Below, in pieces: positions 27,214 through 36,349 of a stretch of 64,000 bases of DNA (positions are counted from its first letter, which is position 1; each line of letters starts with the position of its first letter). The translations under genes were made by a program, and so were the position numbers. Location of the stretch: positions 98,377-162,376 of the forward strand of contig JALHQH010000014.1 of the NCBI GenBank assembly GCA_022842065.1. Reading direction: 5' to 3'. A model generated the notes under the pieces. That model was not told the DNA's origin. It saw nothing but the letters and a program-made list of their open reading frames with translations, and did no database searches. Source of the stretch: Caldilineaceae bacterium. Its GTDB lineage: Bacteria; Chloroflexota; Anaerolineae; Caldilineales; Caldilineaceae.

Positions 27214-27879
27214 TTACACCTCTGCCCAGCTGAGGGGCGACGGTAAGGGCACCTCTTGGGTCGGGGTGGAATGGGAGACACTGGTCAAGCTGGTCGAGAG
27301 CCAGCTAAAGAGCTCACGAAACTTCAACGCCTGCAGGTGCAGCGGTTGACGCAGCGAAAGTTGGGCCAACCGCTGCATATCCGCCCCCTGGACCCCAACG
27401 CTGAAAAAGGCGACTTTCTTCTTGCTTTCGGCGTCCTTGACGCGCAGCGCCACATTCTGCCAGACCGTGCCGTCGGTCGGCTGCCCATCGGTCATCAGAA
27501 AGATCCAGGGGCGGTAGTAGGTCAGACCGTTGTTGCGGTAGATCTGCTTGCGCACTTCGAGCTGATCCAATGCCAGTTGGACCGCTCCACCCATTGGCGT
27601 ATCACCACCGGCGCGCAGGGTTGGTGGGGTGAACTGACCAGCGTTGACAAAGTCCTGCGCCAGTTGCACTGGACCAAAAGTGACAATCGCCAGGTCAACA
27701 CGCAAGAGGGCAACTTCATCTTCAGCCAGCGCACTTTGCAAGGCGGCTAACCCTTGATTGAGTTGTGCAATCGGCGCGCCGCTCATCGAGCCGGAGGTGT
27801 CGAGGACTAACACACAGGGGCAGCGCGGCTCTGGATTGCCATCATTTAGTTGGACTTGCTCAAAATTGATCGTCATCAT
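27214..27879 (-). CDS. TerY-like von Willebrand factor A protein
   Basis: About 221 aa from the ATG at 27879 (GAGGAG just upstream; longer frames to 28074 lack support). The vWA domain has the MIDAS motif LDTSGSMSG (Asp27, Ser29, Ser31), the Thr site GGDTPMGGA and late Asp [10 protein letters not shown]. It forms the metal-binding partner of the PP2C and kinase in the TerY-P triad. It is cytoplasmic, with no signal peptide. It is the first gene of its three-gene operon. Confidence 0.87.
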   Translation of the reverse strand: MMTINFEQVQLNDGNPEPRCPCVLVLDTSGSMSGAPIAQLNQGLAALQSALAEDEVALLRVDLAIVTFGPVQLAQDFVNAGQFTPPTLRAGGDTPMGGAVQLALDQLEVRKQIYRNNGLTYYRPWIFLMTDGQPTDGTVWQNVALRVKDAESKKKVAFFSVGVQGADMQRLAQLSLRQPLHLQALKFRELFSWLSTSLTSVSHSTPTQEVPLPSPLSWAEV

Positions 27880-28385
27880 GCTCTCCTCAGGGAAATTAAC
27901 AGCGCTTAGATTAGCCCTGTTGCCGACCGGTTCATTGTGAACTATCCGATCAACAGTCATCAGCATAGTCCAAGCGCTGGGGCCTTGCCTGATGGGAATC
28001 TGACAGCGACGTGAAGGGAATCTGACAGTGCGCAGCCAAGCTGTCAGCCGGCGACCAGGCTGGCCACCGGACAAGATGACAATTGAACTTCGTCGCGAAA
28101 AATTAGAGAGGATCTAATGTAAGGTTTGTTCAAACCCAGCTTGACCGATTATACTATATAGTCGGCTTGTTTGATCCTGATTGCCGGCCTGATCTGGGTT
28201 TGACTGTTCTGAACCTTAATGGAATACTACTGCAATGCTTACTTTTTCATTGGCTAGATTAGCCCAACCTTCCATGAGACAGTTACGGTTGTGCCAGTAG
28301 AAATGGTAAGTGCATGGCCAAGCTCATAGTAGATATATTCTTAGCTTACGCACCTATGCGGATTTTAATAGGTATAGGAGAACAG
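27880..28385. other. Divergent intergenic region (vWA operon / GT2)
   Basis: 506 nt without a supported gene, AT-rich toward 28100-28330. It should hold the divergent promoters of the TerY-P triad (leftward) and of the GT2 gene (rightward); one candidate for the latter is listed separately. Confidence 0.6.
28126..28155 (+). promoter_or_regulatory. Candidate sigma-70 promoter
   Basis: TTGTTC (28126-28131), an 18-nt spacer and TATACT (28150-28155). It is oriented toward the GT2 gene 230 nt downstream. The -10 box lies in an imperfect palindrome, CCGATTATACTATATAGTCGG-like in outline. Confidence 0.4.
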
Positions 28386-29378
28386 ATGGACGCCGTAACA
28401 CCGTCTGTCAGTATTGGATTGCCGGTCTTCAATGGGGAAAATTTTCTCGAGGAAGCGCTGCAATCAATTTTATGCCAAACCTACACAGACTTTGAATTGA
28501 TCATTTCCGACAATGGCTCGACCGACCGTACCGCGGCAATCTGCGCAGCGTATGCCCAGCAGGATCCACGGATTCGCTATTATCGCAATGAGACGAATGT
28601 CGGGGCTGGACCAAACTTCAATCGCACCGTCGCCTTAGCTCGCGGGCAATATTTCAAGTGGGCAGCCCATGACGATCTGCTAATGGCTGACTATTTAGAA
28701 AAATGTGTTGACGTGCTTGATCACGAGCCAAGCGTCATCTTATGCCATTCCTTGGCCAAAGAGATCAGCGCCAATGGCAGCTTCATCAAACATCATGCGA
28801 TTGAAATGCCGAATACCGGTGCGGACCATGTGCAAGCACGCTTTGCGGATGCCATCCTGATTCAACATCCCTGTTTTGATGTCTTCGGCTTGATGCGCAT
28901 TGACGTGCTGCGCAAGACGCGCATGATTGCCAGCTTTATCGGCTCTGATCGGGTGCTATTAGCCGAGTTAGCGCTGCATGGCCGTTTTTACAAAATCCCC
29001 GAATATCTCTTCATCACACGTAGCCATCTCCAACAGTCGATTCTGGCGCTGCCGATCCATCAACGCCGCCACTGGTTCGACACAACGCAAAAGGATGGCA
29101 GATCCTTCCCCCACTGGCGCTATTGGGTTGAATATTACCATTGTATCGAGCGGGCACCACTGAACGCGGCGGAGAAAAAGGCTTGTTATCGCCAACTGCT
29201 CTGGTATCCAAGCGGCGCGGCCTTGCTCATGCTGAAGGATTTGATTACAGCGATTAGCCCAACTTATGTAGAGGCAGTTAAACAAAAAAATCCCAGTTGG
29301 CTCTGCCGGTTGCGCCAGGCCGAAAAGGCGATCCACGAATTTTTCCATCATGCGCAAGGTAAAGAGAGATTTTTTTGA
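28386..29378 (+). CDS. Glycosyltransferase family 2
   Basis: About 330 aa from the ATG at 28386, preceded by AGGAG at 28376-28380; a frame from 28314 is longer but lacks a ribosome site. GT-A motifs are SIGLPVFNGENFLEEAL, LIISDNGSTDRT and FKWAAHDDLLM (DXD-like). The C-terminal basic helices may contact the membrane. It stands alone on the plus strand, away from the minus-strand sugar array, and is followed by a shared bidirectional terminator. Confidence 0.85.
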   Translation: MDAVTPSVSIGLPVFNGENFLEEALQSILCQTYTDFELIISDNGSTDRTAAICAAYAQQDPRIRYYRNETNVGAGPNFNRTVALARGQYFKWAAHDDLLMADYLEKCVDVLDHEPSVILCHSLAKEISANGSFIKHHAIEMPNTGADHVQARFADAILIQHPCFDVFGLMRIDVLRKTRMIASFIGSDRVLLAELALHGRFYKIPEYLFITRSHLQQSILALPIHQRRHWFDTTQKDGRSFPHWRYWVEYYHCIERAPLNAAEKKACYRQLLWYPSGAALLMLKDLITAISPTYVEAVKQKNPSWLCRLRQAEKAIHEFFHHAQGKERFF

Positions 29379-29408
29379 CCCACTCAACATCTTGGAATCA
29401 CATGGTCG

Positions 29409-29451
29409 ATTTTGCGCAGGCCGTGTGCGGGGTCACTAGCCTGCGCAAAAT
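29409..29451. terminator. Bidirectional hairpin between convergent genes
   Basis: Arms ATTTTGCGCAGGC (29409-29421) and its complement (29439-29451) around a 17-nt loop. It is A/T-terminated on both sides, serving both the GT2 and the bestrophin gene. Confidence 0.65.
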
Positions 29452-29478
29452 GATTGTCACTTTGCAGGGGCGCGCAAC

Positions 29479-30417
29479 TCACCACAGATAGCCATCCTGC
29501 GGCTCTAGCTTGGGGGGCAAGTTCGGTTCATCGAGCAACTCAAGCAGGTCGCGTTCGATGAGCCGACAGTAAGCCGAGAGCGGCACATCTGTAATGCGGT
29601 TCGCAAAAGGTTCTTCGTTGACGGCACCTGTGCGCTCAACGGTGGTGAAGAGGAATGCAATCAACCCTGATAGTGGGATCACCAACCAGGGCACACCATC
29701 GGCGGCCACGGTTTTCAATAAGAAGAAGGGCAGCACGATCACAAACAGGCGCACAAAAAGCCGGGTGAAGTAATCATATTGGCGCGGGATCGGAATTAAC
29801 TTGATGCGTTCACAAGCGGCTTGATAGGTCGCCAAGAGCGCGAGTTGCCCTTCCAGTTGAAAACTATCAAACCCCTGTAGCGTGCCAGTAGCCATAGCCG
29901 CGTAGATCTGCTCGCCTTGCAGTTTGAGCAGATAAGCCGTTTTGTGCGCTTTGCCTTGTAGCCGTTGGCGGTCTGCCTCACCCAGAAATTGCCAGACCTC
30001 GTCCCAGCCTTGCTGTTGACGCAATTGCAGGCGCAAGGCGTTGACCCACGCCAACTGCCGCCGAATCATCTGCTGCTTGAACGCCGTCGCGGTTTCCGCA
30101 TTGTAGGCCGGCGTATGGCTATGCGCATCAACAAAGGTACAGATAAGACGACCAAAAGTCCGGTTCGCACTGACAATATTTGACCAGATCTGCGCTGCTT
30201 CCCCCCAACGGGCAAAGGAGGTATTTGCTCGAAAAGCGAGAAAGATCGCCAAGGCTGAACCGAGTACGCCTAAGGGCGCAAACGAGAGTGCCACTTGGGT
30301 AATGCCGAAAAAGGTGTAGGCGACATAGATCACTGTCGCTACGACCAAGGCAATCGTCACATCGCGCCAGACATAGGTGACAACCTTACGTGGATCAAAA
30401 TTACGTTTCACAATCAC
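29479..30417 (-). CDS. Bestrophin-family membrane channel (UPF0187)
   Basis: About 313 aa from a GTG at 30417 (alternative GTG at 30411); the upstream 33 codons to 30516 look non-coding. Signature segments are VVTYVWRDVTIAL, PLGVLGSALAIFLAFRANTSFARWGEA and the late LFTTVERTGAVNEEPF followed by CRLIERDLLELLDEP. Bacterial bestrophins form pentameric ion channels in the inner membrane. Four main hydrophobic segments are visible. No ribosome site decides the start. It is a single gene. Confidence 0.85.
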   Translation of the reverse strand: MIVKRNFDPRKVVTYVWRDVTIALVVATVIYVAYTFFGITQVALSFAPLGVLGSALAIFLAFRANTSFARWGEAAQIWSNIVSANRTFGRLICTFVDAHSHTPAYNAETATAFKQQMIRRQLAWVNALRLQLRQQQGWDEVWQFLGEADRQRLQGKAHKTAYLLKLQGEQIYAAMATGTLQGFDSFQLEGQLALLATYQAACERIKLIPIPRQYDYFTRLFVRLFVIVLPFFLLKTVAADGVPWLVIPLSGLIAFLFTTVERTGAVNEEPFANRITDVPLSAYCRLIERDLLELLDEPNLPPKLEPQDGYLW

Positions 30418-30500
30418 AGTAGTTTTCCCCAATTCACATTGAAGGATAGAGATTAAGCAAACAGTTCGGTATCTGATGTTCACCCGGCGATAAATCGCTC

Positions 30501-30543
30501 GGCTAGCCAACGGCACGGATGAATCGAGCGCTGTTGGCTAGCC
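30501..30543. terminator. 11-bp hairpin between bestrophin and hydrolase genes
   Basis: GGCTAGCCAAC (30501-30511) and GTTGGCTAGCC (30533-30543). It lies after the stop of the hydrolase gene on the minus strand, just before the bestrophin start. Confidence 0.5.
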
Positions 30544-30628
30544 ATCGGCTTCAGCCGGGGCGGATTACCGATTTGATTGCTTGCCCTTGATCACTCAACG
30601 CTGTAGATCAGCGATTTGACCTTGTCCA

Positions 30629-31462
30629 TTAGTCCAAATTCGTCAGCGCCGCAACTAACCCGACCGGATCACGTAGGAAGGGCGAATGCCCCGTATCAAG
30701 CGTAAGCACCTGATCAACCGGCGTCGCTGCCAGCATCAACTTTTGCAGCTGGTTACTCACGGCATTGTCCTGCAAGGTTTCGATATAGACTTTACGCACG
30801 CGGCCAAAATTTTCTGCGGTTACGGTTACCGGCGTATTCATCGGCCCGAGTGGCTCGGGCACGATTCGTTCTTGGGTGCGTTGCTGCATTTCCCCTGTGC
30901 AATCGTTGCAGAAGATTTTGACAACATCGTCAGCCAGCACACTGGCAGTGCTATAGTCAGGCGCGATGATGAAATTCTGATCATTGAAAGCCGTGCCCTG
31001 ATCCTGTGCCGCCAACGATGCAAGTGTATCGCCAGTGATGGGCAGGTAGGCGGCCACATAGACCAAGGTCTCGATCTGATCGGGAATGGCCTCGGCAACC
31101 AGAGAGATGGTAATGCCGCCAAAGCTATGGCCGACCAGAATCACTTTGTCGGTTTGCTGGTTGATCAGATCAATTACGGCATCACGGTGCTGCTCCAACG
31201 TAATTTCGGCAGGCGGCGTCGTGTCGCCGGCGCGGCCCGGCAGATTGAGCGTCAGCACGTTATGGCCTTGTGCTTCTAACAAAGGTACCACTTCCGACCA
31301 GGCCGAGCTATCCTGAAAAGCACCGTGGACCAATACATAGGTCATTGCGGCAGTGGGTTGATCGGACTGCGCCGCAGGTGCCGGTTGGATTGGCACACAG
31401 GCAACGAGGGTTAACAAGGCGAGGGCAGCCACACACAGGGTACGCAACCAGTGGGAATTCAT
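30629..31462 (-). CDS. Alpha/beta-hydrolase lipoprotein (esterase-like)
   Basis: A 277-aa protein. The lipoprotein signal ends LTLVAC, with acylated Cys22, so it is anchored on the outer face of the membrane. The hydrolase domain has the oxyanion VLVHGAF, nucleophile elbow GHSFGG (Ser113) and a C-terminal LDTGHSPFLRDP His. It resembles plant-type methylesterase/hydroxynitrile-lyase relatives. The substrate is unknown. The gene is single, with an inserted palindromic element between it and the DJ-1-like gene upstream. Confidence 0.85.
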   Translation of the reverse strand: MNSHWLRTLCVAALALLTLVACVPIQPAPAAQSDQPTAAMTYVLVHGAFQDSSAWSEVVPLLEAQGHNVLTLNLPGRAGDTTPPAEITLEQHRDAVIDLINQQTDKVILVGHSFGGITISLVAEAIPDQIETLVYVAAYLPITGDTLASLAAQDQGTAFNDQNFIIAPDYSTASVLADDVVKIFCNDCTGEMQQRTQERIVPEPLGPMNTPVTVTAENFGRVRKVYIETLQDNAVSNQLQKLMLAATPVDQVLTLDTGHSPFLRDPVGLVAALTNLD

Positions 31463-31509
31463 CGGTTTTTCCTTTGCATAAGAATTTATGAATTTGCTTA
31501 AACGCCTAA

Positions 31510-31610
31510 CCCCTCCCTAACCTTCCCCTGGTAGGGGAGGGAACCGTTGACGATGTAACTGTTCCTCCCCTTAACAGGGGGAGGTTAGGAGGGGGTGGTT
31601 TGGTAGTTAC
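31510..31610. mobile_element. Palindromic C/G-rich element, copy B, with 19-bp flanking direct repeats
   Basis: CCCCTCCCTAACC...GGTTAGGAGGGGG halves pair; the right end reads GTAGTTAC like copy A. AATTTGCTTAAACGCCTAA occurs at 31491-31509 and again at 31611-31629. The second copy contains the stop codon of the DJ-1-like gene, so the gene's own 3' end was duplicated when the element arrived. Confidence 0.75.
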
Positions 31611-31617
31611 AATTTGC

Positions 31618-32364
31618 TTAAACGCCTAATGCCTCAATCACCAATTTAGCGGCCGCCGCGCCAGAGTACTGTTGTTGCCCTGTGATCAACCGGCCATCGC
31701 GGATAGCATGGGCTTTGAAACGACCGTTGACGACAAAGTTGGTAGCGGGCAGTTTGCGCGCCTCTTCTTCGATCCAGAAGGGTTGAATGCGCTTGCCGAC
31801 AAAGCTGTCGGCAAATTGTTCTTCGCTGTTGGCGAAACCGGTCCAGGTTTTACCCTCCACCAATAACTTGCCGCTGGCGAGGCGGGTCTTGAGCAGCGTA
31901 CAAGTGCCGTGGCAGACAATCGCCACGATCTTACCGGCCTCATAGAAATCGGCAATGAACTTGTGCAGCCGCGCATCGTTGATCATTGTCACCATCGGCG
32001 ATTGGCCACCAGCGACAAAAAGCGCGTCATAGGTCGTCGGGTCAACCTCACCTAAACTTGGCGTACTCTGTAACAGGGCGGCATGGCTGGGCGAGGTCAA
32101 AAAGCCCCAACTAATCAAGTCATCAGCCGAATAACCACTGGCATCACGCGGGTCACTGTAGCTGTCGATGAGCAGATCACCACCGTTGGGGCTGACAATC
32201 GTTACTTGATAGCCCTGTTCCACAAATTCCCAGTAGGGATGGGTCAACTCGGCGGCCCACACGCCAATCGGCCAACCGGTGGTAGGGGAAACGGCCGGGT
32301 TGGCGGCCACCATTAGCACACGTTTCGGCTGGTCGGGGTTCATTGTATCAATCGCTGCACTCAT
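31618..32364 (-). CDS. DJ-1/PfpI-family protein (Hsp31/glyoxalase-like)
   Basis: About 248 aa from the ATG at 32364, preceded by AAAGGAG; the frame to 32403 is not needed. The nucleophile elbow is IVCHGTC (Cys151, His152), with an upstream Glu in VWAAELTHPY and the LFVAGGQSP strand. The length and the TGWPIGVWAAEL segment match the Hsp31-type branch, which handles methylglyoxal or misfolded proteins. It is divergent from an HxlR regulator, a frequent pairing that suggests induction by reactive carbonyls or thiol stress. Confidence 0.85.
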   Translation of the reverse strand: MSAAIDTMNPDQPKRVLMVAANPAVSPTTGWPIGVWAAELTHPYWEFVEQGYQVTIVSPNGGDLLIDSYSDPRDASGYSADDLISWGFLTSPSHAALLQSTPSLGEVDPTTYDALFVAGGQSPMVTMINDARLHKFIADFYEAGKIVAIVCHGTCTLLKTRLASGKLLVEGKTWTGFANSEEQFADSFVGKRIQPFWIEEEARKLPATNFVVNGRFKAHAIRDGRLITGQQQYSGAAAAKLVIEALGV

Positions 32365-32522
32365 GATCTTACTCCTTTTATCCTGCGCTCCAGCAGTTGG
32401 CAAAACAACTGCAATTACTTGTCATTCACACTAGAACAAAATACAGAGTTGCGGTACAATCGTCAAGTATGCACTTTTGGGGAACGTAGTATCAAAAAAG
32501 TAACGATGGGAGTAAAAGCGCG

Positions 32523-32900
32523 ATGAAAGTGGCTGTTCGCCAACATGAATGTCCGGTAGAAACCGGCATGGAGTTGCTCAGCGGCAAGTGGAAACCGCGC
32601 CTGTTGTGGAAGTTTTATAAGCAAGGCACATTACGCTTTGGCGAGTTGAAGCGCGCCATGCCGGAGATCACCGCCAAGATGCTTACCCAGCAATTGCGCG
32701 AGTTGGAGCACGATGGGCTGCTCCAGCGCAAAGTCTATGCCGAAGTACCGCCCAAGGTGGAGTATTCGCTCAGTGACTTTGGGCGTACCCTGGGGCCGAT
32801 TCTGGATCAGGTCGCGGCATGGAGCAGCAATCAACAGCGAACGATTAGCCAGATTTTGGTCGGGCAAGAAGAGTTGCAGCCGGCGTTGGTGGATGAATAG
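32523..32900 (+). CDS. HxlR-family transcriptional regulator
   Basis: A 125-aa winged-helix protein: CPVETGMELLSGKWKPRLLW, LRFGELKRAMPEITAKMLTQQLRELE and YSLSDFGRTLGPILD are diagnostic of HxlR. Cys10, near the N-terminus, is often the sensing residue in the family. It is divergent from the DJ-1-like gene with a 158-nt shared control region, so it probably controls both. GGGAG lies 8-12 nt before the ATG. Confidence 0.87.
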   Translation: MKVAVRQHECPVETGMELLSGKWKPRLLWKFYKQGTLRFGELKRAMPEITAKMLTQQLRELEHDGLLQRKVYAEVPPKVEYSLSDFGRTLGPILDQVAAWSSNQQRTISQILVGQEELQPALVDE

Positions 32901-32902
32901 TG

Positions 32903-33033
32903 GACGCGGTGTGCAAGCCATATTTGTTCATCGTATATCAGCGGTTGTCATAATTTAACCTTTTCTACACGAGTAAAAAGGTTAAATTATGACAGAGCCG
33001 AGGATACAACAAGTATGGCTTGCACACCGCGTC
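32903..33033. repeat. Nested inverted-repeat element
   Basis: The outer arms 32903-32922 / 33014-33033 are perfect over 20 bp. The inner arms 32946-32964 / 32976-32994 are perfect over 19 bp and AT-rich. Total 131 bp. It starts 2 nt after the HxlR stop and ends before the PD40 gene stop. It looks like a small palindromic insertion as well as a possible bidirectional terminator. Confidence 0.7.
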
Positions 33034-33063
33034 TATTTTATTTAGTAGGGGTGAGGCCCACCG

Positions 33064-34533
33064 CTAGCGCCTTTTAGCAAAATAGGCGACCACAAAGCGC
33101 AACTGGTTAATCTTCACAACACAAGTTTTGGCCTTACCACGACAGGCACCGCCCCAAGCCACAAATTTGGAATCGGCCGCCGGTTTCGCGGTGAGGGCAA
33201 CCTGGGTGCCGGTACGCACCGTCATGTTGCACTGGCTACCACAGGTGATCCCCACGGGCCGACTGGTGACCAGACCGGAAGCACCGCCGGTCGCACTAAT
33301 CGAAACATAGAGTGGCATGGTATTTGTTGATTTTTTATGCCAAGCCGCGCTGTTGAGTCGACCAACCCGCGTCAACTGGGTTGCCGTTGCAGTTGTTGCC
33401 GCGGCTGTTACTGGGGCTGTTAAGGGCGGCACCGGCATGGTGAAGAGGTCGCTATCGGCCCCCAAGACGCCCCAGGGATAGCCAATCAGGGTGAGTTGCG
33501 TGCCATCGGGGGAAAATTCGGGCGAGAAGGGCGAGAGGACATTGGTCGGCGTCACATCGGTTTGGTTGCTGCCATCAGCATTCATCATCCAGAGGCTGCT
33601 CACATAATTTCGGTTAATGAAAGTAATCAACTGCCCATCGGGTGACCATTCGGCCTCAGAATTGTAGACCAGCTCATTGCCGCCGGTTAAAAACGCTTCC
33701 GGCCCAACACCGGCCGCATCGAGCAGTGCAATCTGGGTCCCGGTCGGGCGCGAGGCAGTGTAAAGCAGCTTGGTGCCATCGGGTGACCAGGACGCGTCAT
33801 AATCATCCCATTCAACCGCTGGATACCCCGCATACTCATAGGTTGGCTCACTGATAAACATGTTGTGGGGGTTCGAGCCGTCAGCATTGATTACGTAGAT
33901 ATCAAAGTCCCCCTCACGCACGGTGGTAAAGGCAATCTTCGTGCCATCGGGCGACCAATCCGGTTCGTTGTTGACAATAAAAATGCCCAAACCTTCCGGA
34001 TCCTCTTCAAAGGTCAGTTGGGTAGGATTCGTGCCATCCGCATTAATCGCCCACAGGTTGCTTGGCGAAAAGTTGGCCAGGGGATCGCCATCGGTAAAGA
34101 CAAGCCTGGCTCCATCCGGTGACCAATCAGGCTGCGACTGGTGCAGCGCAGGCAACGCATTCGTAACATTGAAAAGTCCTGTGCCATTGGGGTTGATGGT
34201 GTAGATATCAAAATCACCGTCGGCATCGCTGCTAAAGGCGATTTTGCCATTGACGGCGATGGCAGCGGCGGCGATTTGCGGCACGTACAGTTCCAGCAGC
34301 GCGGCCTCAGCCAGTTGGACTTCCGCCGGGACTTCCGCATCGGTCACCTCATCAGCAACTTCATCGGCGACTGCCACTTGTGCGTCAGTTGCAGAGATCA
34401 AGGGTAAAAAGAGCTTGGTGATAATGTTATCAGCCTGGGGTGTTGTGGGTGGAGCAGACTGCGCCAGAGTGGGCAGGACAAGAACCAACAGCAGCAGCAA
34501 CGCGAATAGCGCTGCACCAAAACGATTTTTCAT
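33064..34533 (-). CDS. Secreted PD40/TolB-like beta-propeller protein
   Basis: A 489-aa protein with a signal peptide ending near LPTLAQ (residue 25). KLFLPLIS (about 40-47) is the recurring F/Y-L-P-L-I motif. An acidic linker is followed by PD40 repeats (DFDIYTINPNGTG, DFDIYVINADGSNP, and PDWSPDG four or more times), typical of TolB-like propellers. The C-terminal ~85 residues carry a divergent InlB B-repeat-like domain with four Cys (CGSQC, CRGKAKTC). It is probably surface-located. The ligand is unknown. Confidence 0.82.
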   Translation of the reverse strand: MKNRFGAALFALLLLLVLVLPTLAQSAPPTTPQADNIITKLFLPLISATDAQVAVADEVADEVTDAEVPAEVQLAEAALLELYVPQIAAAAIAVNGKIAFSSDADGDFDIYTINPNGTGLFNVTNALPALHQSQPDWSPDGARLVFTDGDPLANFSPSNLWAINADGTNPTQLTFEEDPEGLGIFIVNNEPDWSPDGTKIAFTTVREGDFDIYVINADGSNPHNMFISEPTYEYAGYPAVEWDDYDASWSPDGTKLLYTASRPTGTQIALLDAAGVGPEAFLTGGNELVYNSEAEWSPDGQLITFINRNYVSSLWMMNADGSNQTDVTPTNVLSPFSPEFSPDGTQLTLIGYPWGVLGADSDLFTMPVPPLTAPVTAAATTATATQLTRVGRLNSAAWHKKSTNTMPLYVSISATGGASGLVTSRPVGITCGSQCNMTVRTGTQVALTAKPAADSKFVAWGGACRGKAKTCVVKINQLRFVVAYFAKRR

Positions 34534-35056
34534 TTTGTGTTCCTTTCACGTACATGGGTGAGACGGCATGTTCACAGACATTGTGAAATTAGTCTCAAAG
34601 CTAGAGTGCAGCGTCAGCATGCGAAAAATACATCACGATTTCGTTTTGTAGGGACGCATAGCGATCAGCGTCGCGATGCGCTTACGCCAGCCAGCGGGGG
34701 CCTCACTAAAGGGCATTTCACTTTGGGGGCAAGCCGTGTGCGACACACGAGTGGGCGCAGAAACGCAGCCACAAAGTGAAATGCACACGCCGGCCGCGCA
34801 AGATGACAACCGCCCCAATCTCTGCTATACTCAGCTGCGGCAATGCTCTGGTCCATTGATCAATGATCCTCATGCCGGGCCGCCACACCAAAGGCAGTTA
34901 CTCGCATACCCTCCACGCGAGCAACGGTAATCCGAATCAATGATTCTTCCCATTTGCACAACCATCACTCTAGCACAACATTGAACCTTGAAGCGCTTTT
35001 CTGTGCAGCGTCATTGTTTTGGACAATTCAGTCAACAAATTTCTAAAGGAGAAGGT
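34534..35056. other. Non-coding gap before the sugar ABC operon
   Basis: 523 nt without a supported gene. It contains a 13-bp inverted repeat GCATTTCACTTTG (34713-34725) / 34772-34784 with a short GTGTG-CGA-CACAC hairpin inside. The leader and promoter of the operon should lie in 34800-35040, but no strong hexamer pair stands out. Confidence 0.55.
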
Positions 35057-36160
35057 ATGAAGCGACAAACAAAGCTAGTAGTCATCCTGGGATTCTTGTT
35101 AACCACGCTGTTGCTGGTTGGCGCCTGTGTTGCCCCCGCCGGTGACAGCGCCCCCGCAGCCGACGCAGGGGCCGACACCGCCGCGGCGACCGAAGCGCCC
35201 GCAGCTGAAGGTGGTTACGTCATCGGTGTGAGCAACACCCTCGTCGGCAACGGCTGGCGCGAGCAGATGATCTGCGCGATCAAGGCCGAGGCCACCGCCA
35301 GCGGGCTGGTCGATAGCGTGGTCGTCGTCAACCGCAATGGCGGCCCGACTGAACAGATCGCCGATCTGGAAGGGCTCATTTCCCAGGGCGTCGATGCGAT
35401 CATCCTCAACCCGACCGATCGTGAAGGGTTGAACGCGGTGCTTGAGGCTGCGATTGAGCAGGGCATCGTCGTGGTGGCGGTTGACCAGGCCGTCACCGCC
35501 GCCGGCGCGTATGTCGTCACCAACGACCAGACGGCCTATGCCCAGGTCGGGGCCGAATGGCTCTTTGAGAAGATGGGCGGCACCGGGAATGTGGTAGAAA
35601 TGCGTGGCATCGACGGCGTCCCTGCTGACACCGACCGCCACAACGGCTTCCTGGCCGCGCTGGAGAACTATCCCGACATTACGGTCGTGGCCGAAACCTT
35701 CACCGGTTGGGATCCTTCGACTGGGGCGCAGCAAGCGCTTGATCTGATCTCGACCCAAGAGATCAATGGCATCTGGACCTCCGGCACCGACTACACCGTG
35801 GTGGAACAGTTCCAGACCGCCAATGTGCCCTTTGTGCCGATTGTCGGTGCGGACAACAACGGCTTTGTGGGCCAATTGCTCGAATTGGCGGACGACGGCT
35901 TAACCGGCGCGGCGGTCACCAATCCACCGGCCATCGGCGCGGTTGGTTTGGCAATTGCGCTTGACGCCTTGACCGGCCAGAACCCGCCGCAGGAAACCTT
36001 GCTCACGCCGACCGTCTTCTCCACTGACGACCCCGCCGGGCTGGAAACACTCTATGCCCCGGATCAACAACCGGGCTGGAGCACCTATGTAAACATTGAA
36101 CCCTACACCAGCTACAGCGGCAGCGCTGATGTCTCGGCCTGTAAGGGTCCGGGCGAGTAG
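35057..36160 (+). CDS. Sugar ABC transporter substrate-binding lipoprotein (ribose type)
   Basis: About 367 aa from the ATG at 35057, preceded by AAAGGAG (35046-35052); the frame from 34988 is not needed. The lipobox LLVGAC gives acylated Cys24. An Ala/Asp/Glu-rich linker precedes a type I periplasmic-binding fold ([56 protein letters not shown]). This is the RbsB/MglB class, binding a pentose, hexose or polyol. It is the first gene of the operon with the ATPase and two permeases. Confidence 0.88.
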   Translation: MKRQTKLVVILGFLLTTLLLVGACVAPAGDSAPAADAGADTAAATEAPAAEGGYVIGVSNTLVGNGWREQMICAIKAEATASGLVDSVVVVNRNGGPTEQIADLEGLISQGVDAIILNPTDREGLNAVLEAAIEQGIVVVAVDQAVTAAGAYVVTNDQTAYAQVGAEWLFEKMGGTGNVVEMRGIDGVPADTDRHNGFLAALENYPDITVVAETFTGWDPSTGAQQALDLISTQEINGIWTSGTDYTVVEQFQTANVPFVPIVGADNNGFVGQLLELADDGLTGAAVTNPPAIGAVGLAIALDALTGQNPPQETLLTPTVFSTDDPAGLETLYAPDQQPGWSTYVNIEPYTSYSGSADVSACKGPGE

Positions 36161-36161
36161 A

Positions 36162-36288
36162 TGACAAGGTGAGGGGGTGAAGGGGTGAAGGGGTGAAGGG
36201 GTGACAAGGGGACGGGGAGAGCTGCAATTGCGGGCTTATCACTCCTTACTCGGTCACCTTGTCACCCCTTCACCCCCTCACCTTGTCA
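36162..36288. repeat. 27-bp perfect inverted repeat with GGGGTGAA tandem units
   Basis: Arms 36162-36188 and 36262-36288 are exact complements over 27 bp. The left arm runs into tandem GGGGTGAA units (about 36174-36205) and the right side continues with CACCTTGTCACC-type units to 36330. It lies between the binding-protein and ATPase genes and may cap the upstream mRNA so that more binding protein than ATPase is made. Confidence 0.7.
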
Positions 36289-36349
36289 CCCCTTCACCTT
36301 GTCACCCTGTCCCCCTTCATCCTGTCACCTTGTTAGTTACTTGAGGAAT

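Noticed and set aside
30686..31279. 197-aa open frame opposite the hydrolase lipoprotein
   Set aside because: The opposite strand carries a lipobox, oxyanion and nucleophile motifs; this frame carries none.
35099..35875. 258-aa open frame opposite the sugar-binding lipoprotein gene
   Set aside because: Antisense to a strong substrate-binding protein; composition rich in His/Arg/Gly, typical of a shadow frame.
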